Assembly (NCBI RefSeq): GCF_038397775.1
Contig: NZ_CP151650.1
Span: 2,356,001-2,420,000, forward strand
Reading direction: 5' to 3'
Origin: Pseudomonas sp. RC10
GTDB lineage: Bacteria > Pseudomonadota > Gammaproteobacteria > Pseudomonadales > Pseudomonadaceae
Length of the DNA: 64,000 nt
Within the stretch, counting starts at the first letter, position 1. Every line of letters starts with the position of its first letter. The translations under genes and the position numbers were made by a program. A model generated the notes under the pieces. The model saw only the letters and a program-made list of their open reading frames with translations. It was not told the origin of the DNA and did not search any database. Positions 40,826 to 50,292 of the stretch are shown here, one piece after another.

Positions 40826-41788
40826 ATGACTCATTCAACGCTGTTCACCCGCAGGCGCTTGCTGACCCTCGCGGCAGGGGTTTCAGCGGCGCTGGTGTTC
40901 GACTCGGCCGCCGCTGGCGCCGCTTCATCCTCACAGGCGACAACGCCTGGCACTCAAGGAGGTCGCAAGATGCTCACCCGAAACATTCCTTCCAGTGGCG
41001 AAGCCCTGCCGATGATCGGCGTCGGCACGTATCGCGGCTTCGACGTTGCGCCAGGGAGTAATGAATACAAGGCACTGCCCCACGTCCTTGATGAGCTGTT
41101 CATGGCCGGGGGCACGGTGATCGACAGTTCCCCCATGTACGGCCGGGCCGAGCAAACCACGGGCGAACTGCTGTCGATTCATCAGCCGCGTTCCCCGGCG
41201 TTTCTCGCCACCAAGGTGTGGACCCGTGGGAAGCGGGAGGGCATCGCGCAGATGGAGGATTCCTTTCGCCTGTTGCAGACCGACCGTATCGACCTGATGC
41301 AAATCCACAACCTGCTGGACTGGAAAACCCACCTGCCGACCTTGCGTGAGTGGAAAGAGCAAGGCCGCATTCGCTACATCGGCATCACCCACTACACCTC
41401 GTCGGCCTATGACGAAGTGGAAGCGGTGCTCAAGGCTGAGCAGCTGGATTTTCTGCAGATCAATTACGCGCTGGACGACCGGGCGGTGGAGGCGCGGCTG
41501 TTGCCCTTGTGTCGCGAGCGTGGAGTGGCGGTCATCTGCAATCGACCGTTTGGCGGGGGTGGGTTGCTCGGGCGTCTGAAAGACAAGCCGCTGCCCGGCT
41601 GGGCGGGGGAAGTGCAGGCGACCAGTTGGGCGCAACTGGCGCTGAAGTTTCTGATCTCCCACCCCGCCGTCACCTGCGCCATTCCGGGGACGGGCAATCC
41701 CAAGTACATGAAGGACAACGCGGGCGCGGCGATGGGGCCGTTGTTGACCGATGCGCAGCGGCAGCAGTTGATTGCGCTGGTGGGGTGA
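40826..41788 (+). CDS. Tat-exported aldo/keto reductase
   Basis: A 320-residue protein starting with a twin-arginine signal (TRRRLLTLAAGVSAALVF, then DSAAAGA). The body is an aldo/keto reductase barrel: VGTYRGFD, DSSPMYGRAE (with the catalytic Asp/Tyr), FLATKVWT (Lys) and LMQIHNLLDW (His). Most AKRs are cytoplasmic, so a Tat leader that would carry the folded, NADPH-loaded enzyme to the periplasm is a special feature of this subgroup. The ATG at the Tat leader is chosen over upstream in-frame codons. Confidence 0.87.
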   Translation: MTHSTLFTRRRLLTLAAGVSAALVFDSAAAGAASSSQATTPGTQGGRKMLTRNIPSSGEALPMIGVGTYRGFDVAPGSNEYKALPHVLDELFMAGGTVIDSSPMYGRAEQTTGELLSIHQPRSPAFLATKVWTRGKREGIAQMEDSFRLLQTDRIDLMQIHNLLDWKTHLPTLREWKEQGRIRYIGITHYTSSAYDEVEAVLKAEQLDFLQINYALDDRAVEARLLPLCRERGVAVICNRPFGGGGLLGRLKDKPLPGWAGEVQATSWAQLALKFLISHPAVTCAIPGTGNPKYMKDNAGAAMGPLLTDAQRQQLIALVG

Positions 41789-41879
41789 AAATCCCTCTGA
41801 GCTTCAGGCGGTTACGACAGGGTAGGGCGCGCTGGGCGAAAGCGTCGGTTCACAAACCGATGCTGCACTTGAAAAACGC

Positions 41880-41970
41880 CTTCGCTGCCGTCGTAACCTC
41901 CGGCGTCTCCCACAGGTTGGATCGACGTCTCACTTGGTGTGGAGTTTTGGAGGTTACGACGACAGTGAGT
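41880..41970. repeat. Paired ctgccgtcgtaacctccggcg repeat
   Basis: cttcgctgccgtcgtaacctccggcgtctcccacagg faces ggagttttggaggttacgacgacagtg, an imperfect inverted pair of the same family as 8088 and 26983. It lies between convergent genes and may form a terminator stem. Confidence 0.65.
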
Positions 41971-41973
41971 GCC

Positions 41974-43053
41974 TTAATGCTTCACCGGCGCAGGCAGCGT
42001 CACCAGGTTCACGTATTCATCCCAGAACTTCGGCTGGTCCACGGCGTACACCACCTTGGCCTTTTGCGTTCCCGCAGGCGCGCCTTTTTTGTAGCCCAAC
42101 GAGCGGCCATAGTCGGGGCCAAAATGGGTGTCGATGTCGATCCACTCATCTTTCGACTCGGTCACCAGGTCCGGGTGCACCAGATACAGCGCGGGCAGGC
42201 TGTCCCACGTGAAGCTGTTGTAGTTCGGGTCCTTGGTGAACTCAGGGCCAAGCACGGTTTTGTACAGGTCCGGGATCACACCGCTTTTACTGACGATGCG
42301 CTGGTACACCGACGCATTGAAGGTGACCTTTTCGCACACGTCGTTCGGAAAGATCACGTGTTCAATGGGTGAGCGCAGGACGATCTTCGCGGCCTCCGGA
42401 TCGAACCACCAGTTGAACTCCGCCGCAGGCGTTGTATTGCCAGGGATTTCGAAGGCGCCGCCCATGTACACGATGCGTTTGATCAGCGGCACGATCTCCG
42501 GCGCGCTGCGAATCGCCAGGGCGATGTTCGTCAGTGGGCCGACGGCGAGAATCGTCACTTCATGGGGGTTCTTCTTCACACTGTCGACGATGAACTGGGC
42601 TGCGGATTCTTGGCGCAGTTTTGTGTGGGTCGCCAGACCGTCCGGCGGCGCGATCAATTCTGAGGCCGAGATCGGGCGAGGGTGTTTGAACGCCCCCGGC
42701 CAGCCTGCGCCGAACAGGGCCTTTTCCTGTTCATAGGTGGCGAAGTCGTGAAGCAGCGGGTAGGCCGCGCCTGAGTACACGCCGATCTCCTTTTCCACCC
42801 CCATGCGCTCGACGGCCTTGAGGGCATCGACCTGTTCCTGATCGACCCAGGCGTTGCCGCTGACCAGCGTCATGCCCAGCAGGTCGATACGCTTCTGCGC
42901 GTGCAGCTGCGCCAGCATGATGAAGGCCTGACCGTCGTCGTTGAGCACGTTGAAATCGGTATCGAAGATGACTTTTTCGGCGGCTTGCAGCGAGGTCGCG
43001 GAGAGCCCCAGAGTCAGGGCCAGGGCACAGCGTTTGAGGAATGCCTGCATCAT
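41974..43053 (-). CDS. Periplasmic nucleoside hydrolase
   Basis: A 359-residue precursor with a Sec signal peptide (FLKRCALALTLGLSATSLQA). The mature part is an inosine/uridine-preferring nucleoside hydrolase-like protein. The Ca-binding N-terminal motif is altered to DTDFNVLNDDGQAF; VGPLTNIALAIR and YMGGAFEIPGNTTPAAEFNWWFDPEAA split over the sheet are conserved. It should cleave the N-glycosidic bond of a nucleoside outside the inner membrane. Its place just behind nicT raises the idea that it frees nicotinate or nicotinamide from ribosides, but this is speculative. Confidence 0.85.
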   Translation of the reverse strand: MMQAFLKRCALALTLGLSATSLQAAEKVIFDTDFNVLNDDGQAFIMLAQLHAQKRIDLLGMTLVSGNAWVDQEQVDALKAVERMGVEKEIGVYSGAAYPLLHDFATYEQEKALFGAGWPGAFKHPRPISASELIAPPDGLATHTKLRQESAAQFIVDSVKKNPHEVTILAVGPLTNIALAIRSAPEIVPLIKRIVYMGGAFEIPGNTTPAAEFNWWFDPEAAKIVLRSPIEHVIFPNDVCEKVTFNASVYQRIVSKSGVIPDLYKTVLGPEFTKDPNYNSFTWDSLPALYLVHPDLVTESKDEWIDIDTHFGPDYGRSLGYKKGAPAGTQKAKVVYAVDQPKFWDEYVNLVTLPAPVKH

Positions 43054-43091
43054 GTTTTCCTTTTGAATACGACATGGCTGACGAGCGCTGA

Positions 43092-43188
43092 CCTTGTGGG
43101 AGCGAATTTATTCGCGAGGCGGTCGATCAAACGCTCCATCTCTTTCGTCTGATCAATCGCTATCCCGAATGAGTTCGGTCCCACAGGT
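43092..43188. repeat. Diverged paired gggagcgaattcattcgcga repeat
   Basis: cttgtgggagcgaatttattcgcgagg and the inverted atcccgaatgagttcggtcccacagg frame a 50-nt centre. It is a degenerate copy of the element at 28278. Confidence 0.65.
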
Positions 43189-43206
43189 GGAATGGGGCGC
43201 CGCTTT

Positions 43207-44520
43207 CTATCGATTCACCAACTTCGCTGGCAATGCCACCACCAATAAGCTGCTGAGAATCAGGCACCCGGCAAAGAACCACAACGCCCCCGCGCTGCTG
43301 CCGGTGACGTCGATGGCGATGCCCATCATCGAGTTGCTCACCAGTCCCGCGATGTTCGCCAGCGAGCAGGCCAGCGCAAAGCCTGTCGCGGCAGCGCGGC
43401 CTTTGAGGAAGGTCGCGGGCAGGCTGAAGAACACCGGCACCGCGCCGATGATCGCTGCCGAGGCAATCGCGAACAGCACCACCGTCGCAACGACGTTATG
43501 GGTAAAGAACGGGCTGGCGGCCATGGCCACGGCGCCGATCCAGAACGGCACGATGATGTGCCAGCGACGCTCACGGCGGCGGTCGGAACTGGCACCGATC
43601 ATCAGCATGCCGATCAGCGCCGCAACGCTGGGCAGTGCCGTCAACACGCCGATGTGAAAGGTGTCGGTGACCCCGGCGTTCTTGATGAAGGTCGGCATCC
43701 AGAAACCCATGGCGTACGCGCTGAGGAGGATCGAGAAGTCGATACCGCCGAGCATCCACACTTTCAGGTTGAAGAAGCCGTCACGGAAGCTGTGCTTGCT
43801 GTCCTTGCCCTCGGCATCGTCCAGACGCAGTTCGCCTTCGAGCAATGCCTGCTCAGTGGTGTTCAGCCATTTGGCGTCTTTCGGGCCGTTCGGCAAGGCC
43901 CAGAAGGTCAGCACGCCGAGCAACATGCTCGGGATGCCTTCGATCAGGAACAGCCACTGCCAGCCGCGCAGCCCGGCAGACTGATCAAAATGCCCCATGA
44001 TCCAGCCCGACAGCGGGCCGCCGATGACGCTGGACAGCGGCAGGCCGATCATGAACAGCGCAATGATGCGGCCGCGACGGTAGGTCGGGAACCACGTGGT
44101 CAGGTAGAACAGCACCCCTGGCAAAAAGCCGGCCTCGGCGGCACCGAGGAAGAAACGCAGGACATAAAACTGCATCGGGGTGCTGACGAACAGGGTGCAC
44201 ACCGACAGCGCGCCCCAGGTGATCATGATCCGGGCGATCCAGATCTTCGCCCCGACTTTCTCCAGCACCAGATTGCTCGGCACTTCAAAGAGGATATAGC
44301 CGACGAAAAACAGCCCGGCGCCGAGGCCGAACGCAGTTTCGCTGAAGTGCAGTTGGTCAAGCATCTGCAATTTGGCAAAGCCAATGTTGATGCGGTCCAG
44401 GTAGGCAGCCAGGTAGCAGAAACACAGGAACGGAATGAGCTTCCAGGTGATCTTGTGGTACAGCGCTTTGATCGGGTCCGCAGCGTCTGTCGCGGCGGTT
44501 TCTACATTCGCAGAGGGCAT
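43207..44520 (-). CDS. nicT: MFS transporter of the anion:cation symporter family, probable nicotinate transporter NicT
   Basis: A 437-residue twelve-helix permease of the ACS family. The first helices read LIPFLCFCYLAAYLDRINIG, a family signature, and NLVLEKVGAKIWIARIMITWG follows. Substrates of this family are organic anions. Position as last gene of the nicC-nicD-nicF strand matches P. putida KT2440, where NicT lies beside nicF. The substrate assignment therefore rests on context. Confidence 0.85.
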   Translation of the reverse strand: MPSANVETAATDAADPIKALYHKITWKLIPFLCFCYLAAYLDRINIGFAKLQMLDQLHFSETAFGLGAGLFFVGYILFEVPSNLVLEKVGAKIWIARIMITWGALSVCTLFVSTPMQFYVLRFFLGAAEAGFLPGVLFYLTTWFPTYRRGRIIALFMIGLPLSSVIGGPLSGWIMGHFDQSAGLRGWQWLFLIEGIPSMLLGVLTFWALPNGPKDAKWLNTTEQALLEGELRLDDAEGKDSKHSFRDGFFNLKVWMLGGIDFSILLSAYAMGFWMPTFIKNAGVTDTFHIGVLTALPSVAALIGMLMIGASSDRRRERRWHIIVPFWIGAVAMAASPFFTHNVVATVVLFAIASAAIIGAVPVFFSLPATFLKGRAAATGFALACSLANIAGLVSNSMMGIAIDVTGSSAGALWFFAGCLILSSLLVVALPAKLVNR

Positions 44521-44558
44521 GGGTGTCTCCTGGCGTCGTTAGTTGCGAGCGGCAAGGG

Positions 44559-44677
44559 GCAAGCTGCAAGCTTCAAGCTTCAAGCTGCAAGAGAAGAGCA
44601 AGGTTGCGTCGCGCTTAAGCTCTAGCTTCTAGCTTCTAGCTTCTAGCTTCTAGCTTCTAGCTTCTAGCTTCTAGCTT
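44559..44677. repeat. Tandem heptamer repeat (ctagctt x8) with related caagctt units
   Basis: Eight exact head-to-tail copies of ctagctt fill 44622-44677. They are followed by the degenerate gtagctcatagct and preceded at 44559-44591 by gcaagctgcaagcttcaagcttcaagctgcaag. It lies between nicF and nicT on their shared strand. Perfect short tandem copies of this kind can change number by replication slippage. Confidence 0.85.
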
Positions 44678-44682
44678 GTAGC

Positions 44683-45330
44683 TCATAGCTCCCGGCGTGT
44701 AGCTCGAAACTGCTCCATCGCCGCGTGTTTGCTGACGACGTCGCCGTACTTGCTGTCGATGTCGAACAGGTTGGCTTCGTGGGGATCGGGATGGCGGTCG
44801 CCGACGCATTCGCGCACGACGATGGTCCTGAACCCGTGCTGCACGGCGTCCACGGCGGTGGCGCGGATGCAGCCGCTGGTGGAGCAACCGGCCAGCACCA
44901 CGGTGTCGATGCCTTGAGCGTGCAGCATCGATGCCAGCGAGGTGCCGAAAAACGAGCTGGCGTATTGCTTGCTGATCACCACTTCCTCGGGCAACGGCAG
45001 GACCTCTTGGCAGAAGGCCGCGAGGGGGTTGCCCTCGACCATGTCTTTCATCACCGGCGCTTTTTTCACCCACATGCCGCCGTCGGCGAAATGCGTCGGG
45101 TGGTAGCGGATGTTGGTGTGCACCACCGGGATGCCGTGCTGCCGCGCACTGGCCAGCAGCTCTACGCTCTCGGCCACGGCGCTGACCACGCCGGGCGCAA
45201 ACAGCGGTGCGCCGGGCTGGGTGTAGCCCTGCATGAAGTCGATCATCAGCAAGGCGGGTTTCTGCCCGAAGCCGATGCGATTGCCCCAGACGCCCTGGTA
45301 GTTGGCGTCGGCGCTTTGGTGTTCAGTCAT
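44683..45330 (-). CDS. nicF: Maleamate amidohydrolase
   Basis: A 215-residue isochorismatase-like hydrolase. NicF turns maleamate into maleate and ammonia in aerobic nicotinate breakdown. The catalytic Asp is in ALLMIDFMQGY, the Lys in FWVKK/VISKQYASSFFGT, and the nucleophilic Cys in VVLAGCSTSGCIRATAVDA. A strong ribosome binding site (aaggagaacata) precedes the ATG. In KT2440 nicE follows between nicF and nicD; here only a repeat lies there. Confidence 0.9.
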   Translation of the reverse strand: MTEHQSADANYQGVWGNRIGFGQKPALLMIDFMQGYTQPGAPLFAPGVVSAVAESVELLASARQHGIPVVHTNIRYHPTHFADGGMWVKKAPVMKDMVEGNPLAAFCQEVLPLPEEVVISKQYASSFFGTSLASMLHAQGIDTVVLAGCSTSGCIRATAVDAVQHGFRTIVVRECVGDRHPDPHEANLFDIDSKYGDVVSKHAAMEQFRATRREL

Positions 45331-45392
45331 TATGTTCTCCTTGGGAAGCACGGCTTCGAAAAGTGGCATCCGGTCTGAAGTCTGATACAGAT

Positions 45393-45484
45393 CCTGTAGG
45401 AGTGAGCTTGCTCGCGATGCGTTGAATCAGTCGCTTCAACGGTGCCTGACAAATCTCAATCGCGAGCAAGCTCACTCCTACAGA
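45393..45484. repeat. Paired ggagtgagcttgctcgcgat repeat in place of nicE
   Basis: cctgtaggagtgagcttgctcgcgatgcg faces caatcgcgagcaagctcactcctacag. The element fills the short gap between nicD and nicF, where the maleate isomerase gene stands in P. putida. Confidence 0.85.
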
Positions 45485-45498
45485 GGGGGCGCATGGCG

Positions 45499-47727
<2,229 letters not shown>

Positions 47728-47818
47728 TTAAAAAATGCACTAGTCTGAAGCGTGATGCCTTTCAATGGTGCATGCGGGCCGGGTGGGCACACCCAGCCGA
47801 ATGCCGAGGAGACGAGAG

Positions 47819-48868
47819 ATGCCGGTTAGCGATTGCGAATTGACCCAGATGTTCGAACACGTGCTGAAACTGTCGAAAGTCGACGCCACTCAGAGCGTTG
47901 CGGTGCTCAAGAGTCACTACTCCGATCAGCGCACGGTGCGGGCTGCGATGGATGCCGCGCAGCGCCTGGGCGCCAAGGTGTACGCTGTGGAACTGCCGTC
48001 GTTCAATCACCCCAAGGCCATGGGCAACGACATGACCGCGTACTGCGGCGACACGGCGCTGACCGGCAATATCGCCGCGCAACGGGCGCTGGAGGCGGCG
48101 GACCTGATCGTCGACACGATGATGCTGCTGCACTCGCCAGAGCAGGAACAGATTCTGAAGACCGGAACACGGATTCTGCTGGCGGTAGAGCCACCGGAAG
48201 TGCTGGCGCGCATGCTGCCAACGCTGGCTGACAAGGAGCGGGTGCTAGCGGCTGAGCAGGTGCTGAAAGGCGCGCGGTCGATTCACGTGAAATCCCGTGC
48301 AGGCAGCGATTTCCGGGCGCAACTGGGGCAATACCCTTCAGTCACCGAGTACGGATTCGCCGACGAGCCGGGGCGCTGGGACCACTGGCCAAGCGGCTTT
48401 CTGTTCTCGTGGCCGAACGAAGAAACCGCCGAAGGCACGTTGGTCATCGACGTGGGCGACATCGTGCTGCCGTTCAAGACCTACTCTCGCGAGCAGATCA
48501 CTCTGGAGATCGAGAAAGGCTTTATTACCCGGATTCACGGCGGGTTCGAGGCCGAATACCTGCGTGATTACATGAAGTATTTCAACGACCCGGAGGTGTA
48601 TGGCATTTCCCACATCGGCTGGGGTTTGCAGCCGCGCGCGCAGTGGACGGCCATGGGGCTGCACGACAAAAACGACGGCATGTGCATGGACGCGCGGGCG
48701 TTCTACGGCAACTTCCTGTTTTCCACCGGCCCGAATACTGAAGTGGGCGGCAAGCGCAAGACGCCGTGTCACCTGGATATTCCGCTGCGTCATTGCGACA
48801 TTTATCTGGATGATCTGGCCGTGGTGCTGGGTGGGGATGTGGTGGCGCCGGAGGCCTCGAAGGCTTGA
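47819..48868 (+). CDS. nicX: 2,5-Dihydroxypyridine 5,6-dioxygenase
   Basis: A 349-residue Fe(II) ring-cleaving dioxygenase that opens 2,5-dihydroxypyridine to N-formylmaleamate. It is unrelated to the usual extradiol enzymes and belongs to the M29-peptidase-like fold. The conserved C-terminal block KRKTPCHLDIPLRHCDIYLD carries the His-x-Asp metal ligands; ISHIGWGLQPRAQW is another conserved run. The ATG at MPVSDCEL follows a purine-rich gaggagacgagag sequence. In-frame codons upstream are not used by relatives. Confidence 0.93.
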   Translation: MPVSDCELTQMFEHVLKLSKVDATQSVAVLKSHYSDQRTVRAAMDAAQRLGAKVYAVELPSFNHPKAMGNDMTAYCGDTALTGNIAAQRALEAADLIVDTMMLLHSPEQEQILKTGTRILLAVEPPEVLARMLPTLADKERVLAAEQVLKGARSIHVKSRAGSDFRAQLGQYPSVTEYGFADEPGRWDHWPSGFLFSWPNEETAEGTLVIDVGDIVLPFKTYSREQITLEIEKGFITRIHGGFEAEYLRDYMKYFNDPEVYGISHIGWGLQPRAQWTAMGLHDKNDGMCMDARAFYGNFLFSTGPNTEVGGKRKTPCHLDIPLRHCDIYLDDLAVVLGGDVVAPEASKA

Positions 48869-48889
48869 TCTGGCGTCGGGGCTGCTTTT

Positions 48890-48979
48890 TGTAGGAGCGC
48901 GCTTGCCCGCGATTGGGGTGTTTCAAACGACATATTTCAATCTGATCCGACGCAATCGCGGGCAAGCGCGCTCCTACAA
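48890..48979. repeat. Paired tgtaggagcgcgcttgcccgcgat repeat
   Basis: tgtaggagcgcgcttgcccgcgattg faces gcaatcgcgggcaagcgcgctcctaca. It splits nicX from nicR. Confidence 0.85.
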
Positions 48980-49068
48980 ATGGATCTGCAGTGGTCTGAA
49001 GATTCCCCTATACCTCAGCAACCGTTAATGTACCCACCACTTCCCAAAGCCCGCCGAACGAGTCATCC

Positions 49069-49527
49069 GTGTCCACTGACAACCCCTCCAACAACGATCA
49101 GTCCTACACCTTTTCCGAACAAGTCGGCCACTTGCTGCGCAAGGCCTACCAGCGGCATCTGGCGATATTTCAGCAGAACGTCGGCGACTCGCAGCTGACG
49201 GCGGTGCAGTTCGTCACCCTCTGTGCACTCCGGGACCACGGCCCCAGTTCGCAGACCGAGCTGGTTAAAGCCACGGCGGTGGATCAGGCGACCATTCGCG
49301 GCATCGTCGACCGGCTCAAGGCCCGCGACCTCATCAGCCTCGATCCAGACCCGCAGGACCGCCGCAAAGTCATCTGCAGCCTCACCGACAGCGGCCTCCA
49401 GTTGGTGCAGGAAACCGTTCCCCGCGCGGCGCAGATCAGCGAAATCACCCTCGGCAAACTCAACCCCGCCGAGCGCGTGGCCGTTTTGTTCTTGCTGCGC
49501 AAGCTCATTGATGAGCCGGAAGAGTAA
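49069..49527 (+). CDS. nicR: MarR-family repressor NicR
   Basis: A 152-residue MarR regulator. The winged helix covers SQTELVKATAVDQATIRGIVDRLKARDLI in two helices, with the wing DPQDRRKVICSLT. In P. putida NicR represses nicC and nicX and is released by 6-hydroxynicotinate. The start is a GTG (VSTDNPS) with a weak ribosome binding site; no in-frame ATG lies close upstream. The order nicX-nicR-nicA-nicB is that of KT2440. Confidence 0.9.
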   Translation: MSTDNPSNNDQSYTFSEQVGHLLRKAYQRHLAIFQQNVGDSQLTAVQFVTLCALRDHGPSSQTELVKATAVDQATIRGIVDRLKARDLISLDPDPQDRRKVICSLTDSGLQLVQETVPRAAQISEITLGKLNPAERVAVLFLLRKLIDEPEE

Positions 49528-49564
49528 GTCCCGAGGTTCAAACGCCCCTGCGCATATGTTCCCC

Positions 49565-49653
49565 TTGTGGGAGCGAGTTCATTTTGGGCGGCATTCCGAC
49601 GATGCATTTCCATCGGATGCCCAACCGCATCGCGAATGAATTCGCTCCTACAG
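49565..49653. repeat. Diverged gggagcgaattcattcgcga repeat before nicA
   Basis: cttgtgggagcgagttcattttggg faces catcgcgaatgaattcgctcctacag. The left arm has lost its inner half. Confidence 0.65.
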
Positions 49654-49732
49654 TCTGATCTCCATTCCCGCACGACAAACTCCGCCGTCTTACGTCCATT
49701 TCCTCACTGGCACGCTTCCTGCTCTCTGTTCA

Positions 49733-49748
49733 TGAAGTAACTACTTCA
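49733..49748. promoter_or_regulatory. Perfect palindrome upstream of nicA, candidate NicS operator
   Basis: tgaagtaactacttca has 7-bp perfect inverted arms (TGAAGTA/TACTTCA) around a 2-nt centre, 42 bp before the nicA ATG. NicS, the TetR-type regulator of nicAB in P. putida, is the likely ligand. The symmetric site is unmutated here although nicS itself is interrupted. Confidence 0.6.
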
Positions 49749-49789
49749 CCAAAAGGCCGAGACACTCGGTAACAGATAGGGAAGGCGAG

Positions 49790-50278
49790 ATGAGCGAGCC
49801 GCAAGTGGCGGGAGAGAAGACCGTGACCTTTCAGGTCAACGGTCAGGTGGCATCCGTCACGGCGATGGCGGACACCCCGCTGTTATTGATCCTGCGCAAT
49901 GACCTGCACCTCAACGGCCCGAAATACGGCTGCGGTCTGGGCGAATGCGGCGCATGCACGGTGATCGTCGACGGGGTTGCAGCGCGTTCTTGCGTGTTCC
50001 CGCTCGCCGGGGCTGAGGGGCGGCACATCACCACCCTGGAAGGCATTGGCTCCCGCGAGTGCCCACATCCGGTGCAGCAGGCGTTCATCGACGAGCAGGC
50101 CGCGCAGTGCGGCTACTGCATGAACGGCATGATCATGACCGCCAAAGCCTTGCTCGACCGCAATCCGCACCCGACCGAAGCGCAGGTTCGCAACGAACTG
50201 TCGGCCAACCTCTGCCGCTGCGGCACCCACATTGAAATTCTTCGCGCGGTCATGCGGGCCGCCCGTCACCCGCTTTGA
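49790..50278 (+). CDS. nicA: Nicotinate hydroxylase small (iron-sulfur) subunit
   Basis: A 162-residue 2Fe-2S protein of the xanthine dehydrogenase family. The first cluster is bound by CGLGECGACTVIVDGVAARSC, the second by QCGYCMNGMI and NLCRCGTH. With NicB it hydroxylates nicotinate at C6 and passes electrons on to cytochromes. A strong ribosome binding site (gggaaggcgag) precedes the ATG. nicB begins 14 bp after its stop. Confidence 0.94.
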   Translation: MSEPQVAGEKTVTFQVNGQVASVTAMADTPLLLILRNDLHLNGPKYGCGLGECGACTVIVDGVAARSCVFPLAGAEGRHITTLEGIGSRECPHPVQQAFIDEQAAQCGYCMNGMIMTAKALLDRNPHPTEAQVRNELSANLCRCGTHIEILRAVMRAARHPL

Positions 50279-50292
50279 ACGGATCGAACCCC

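Noticed and set aside
44559..44677. Origin-like iterons or an attachment site at the heptamer array
   Set aside because: No DnaA boxes, integrase or replication genes are nearby; the array is a simple slippage-type microsatellite.
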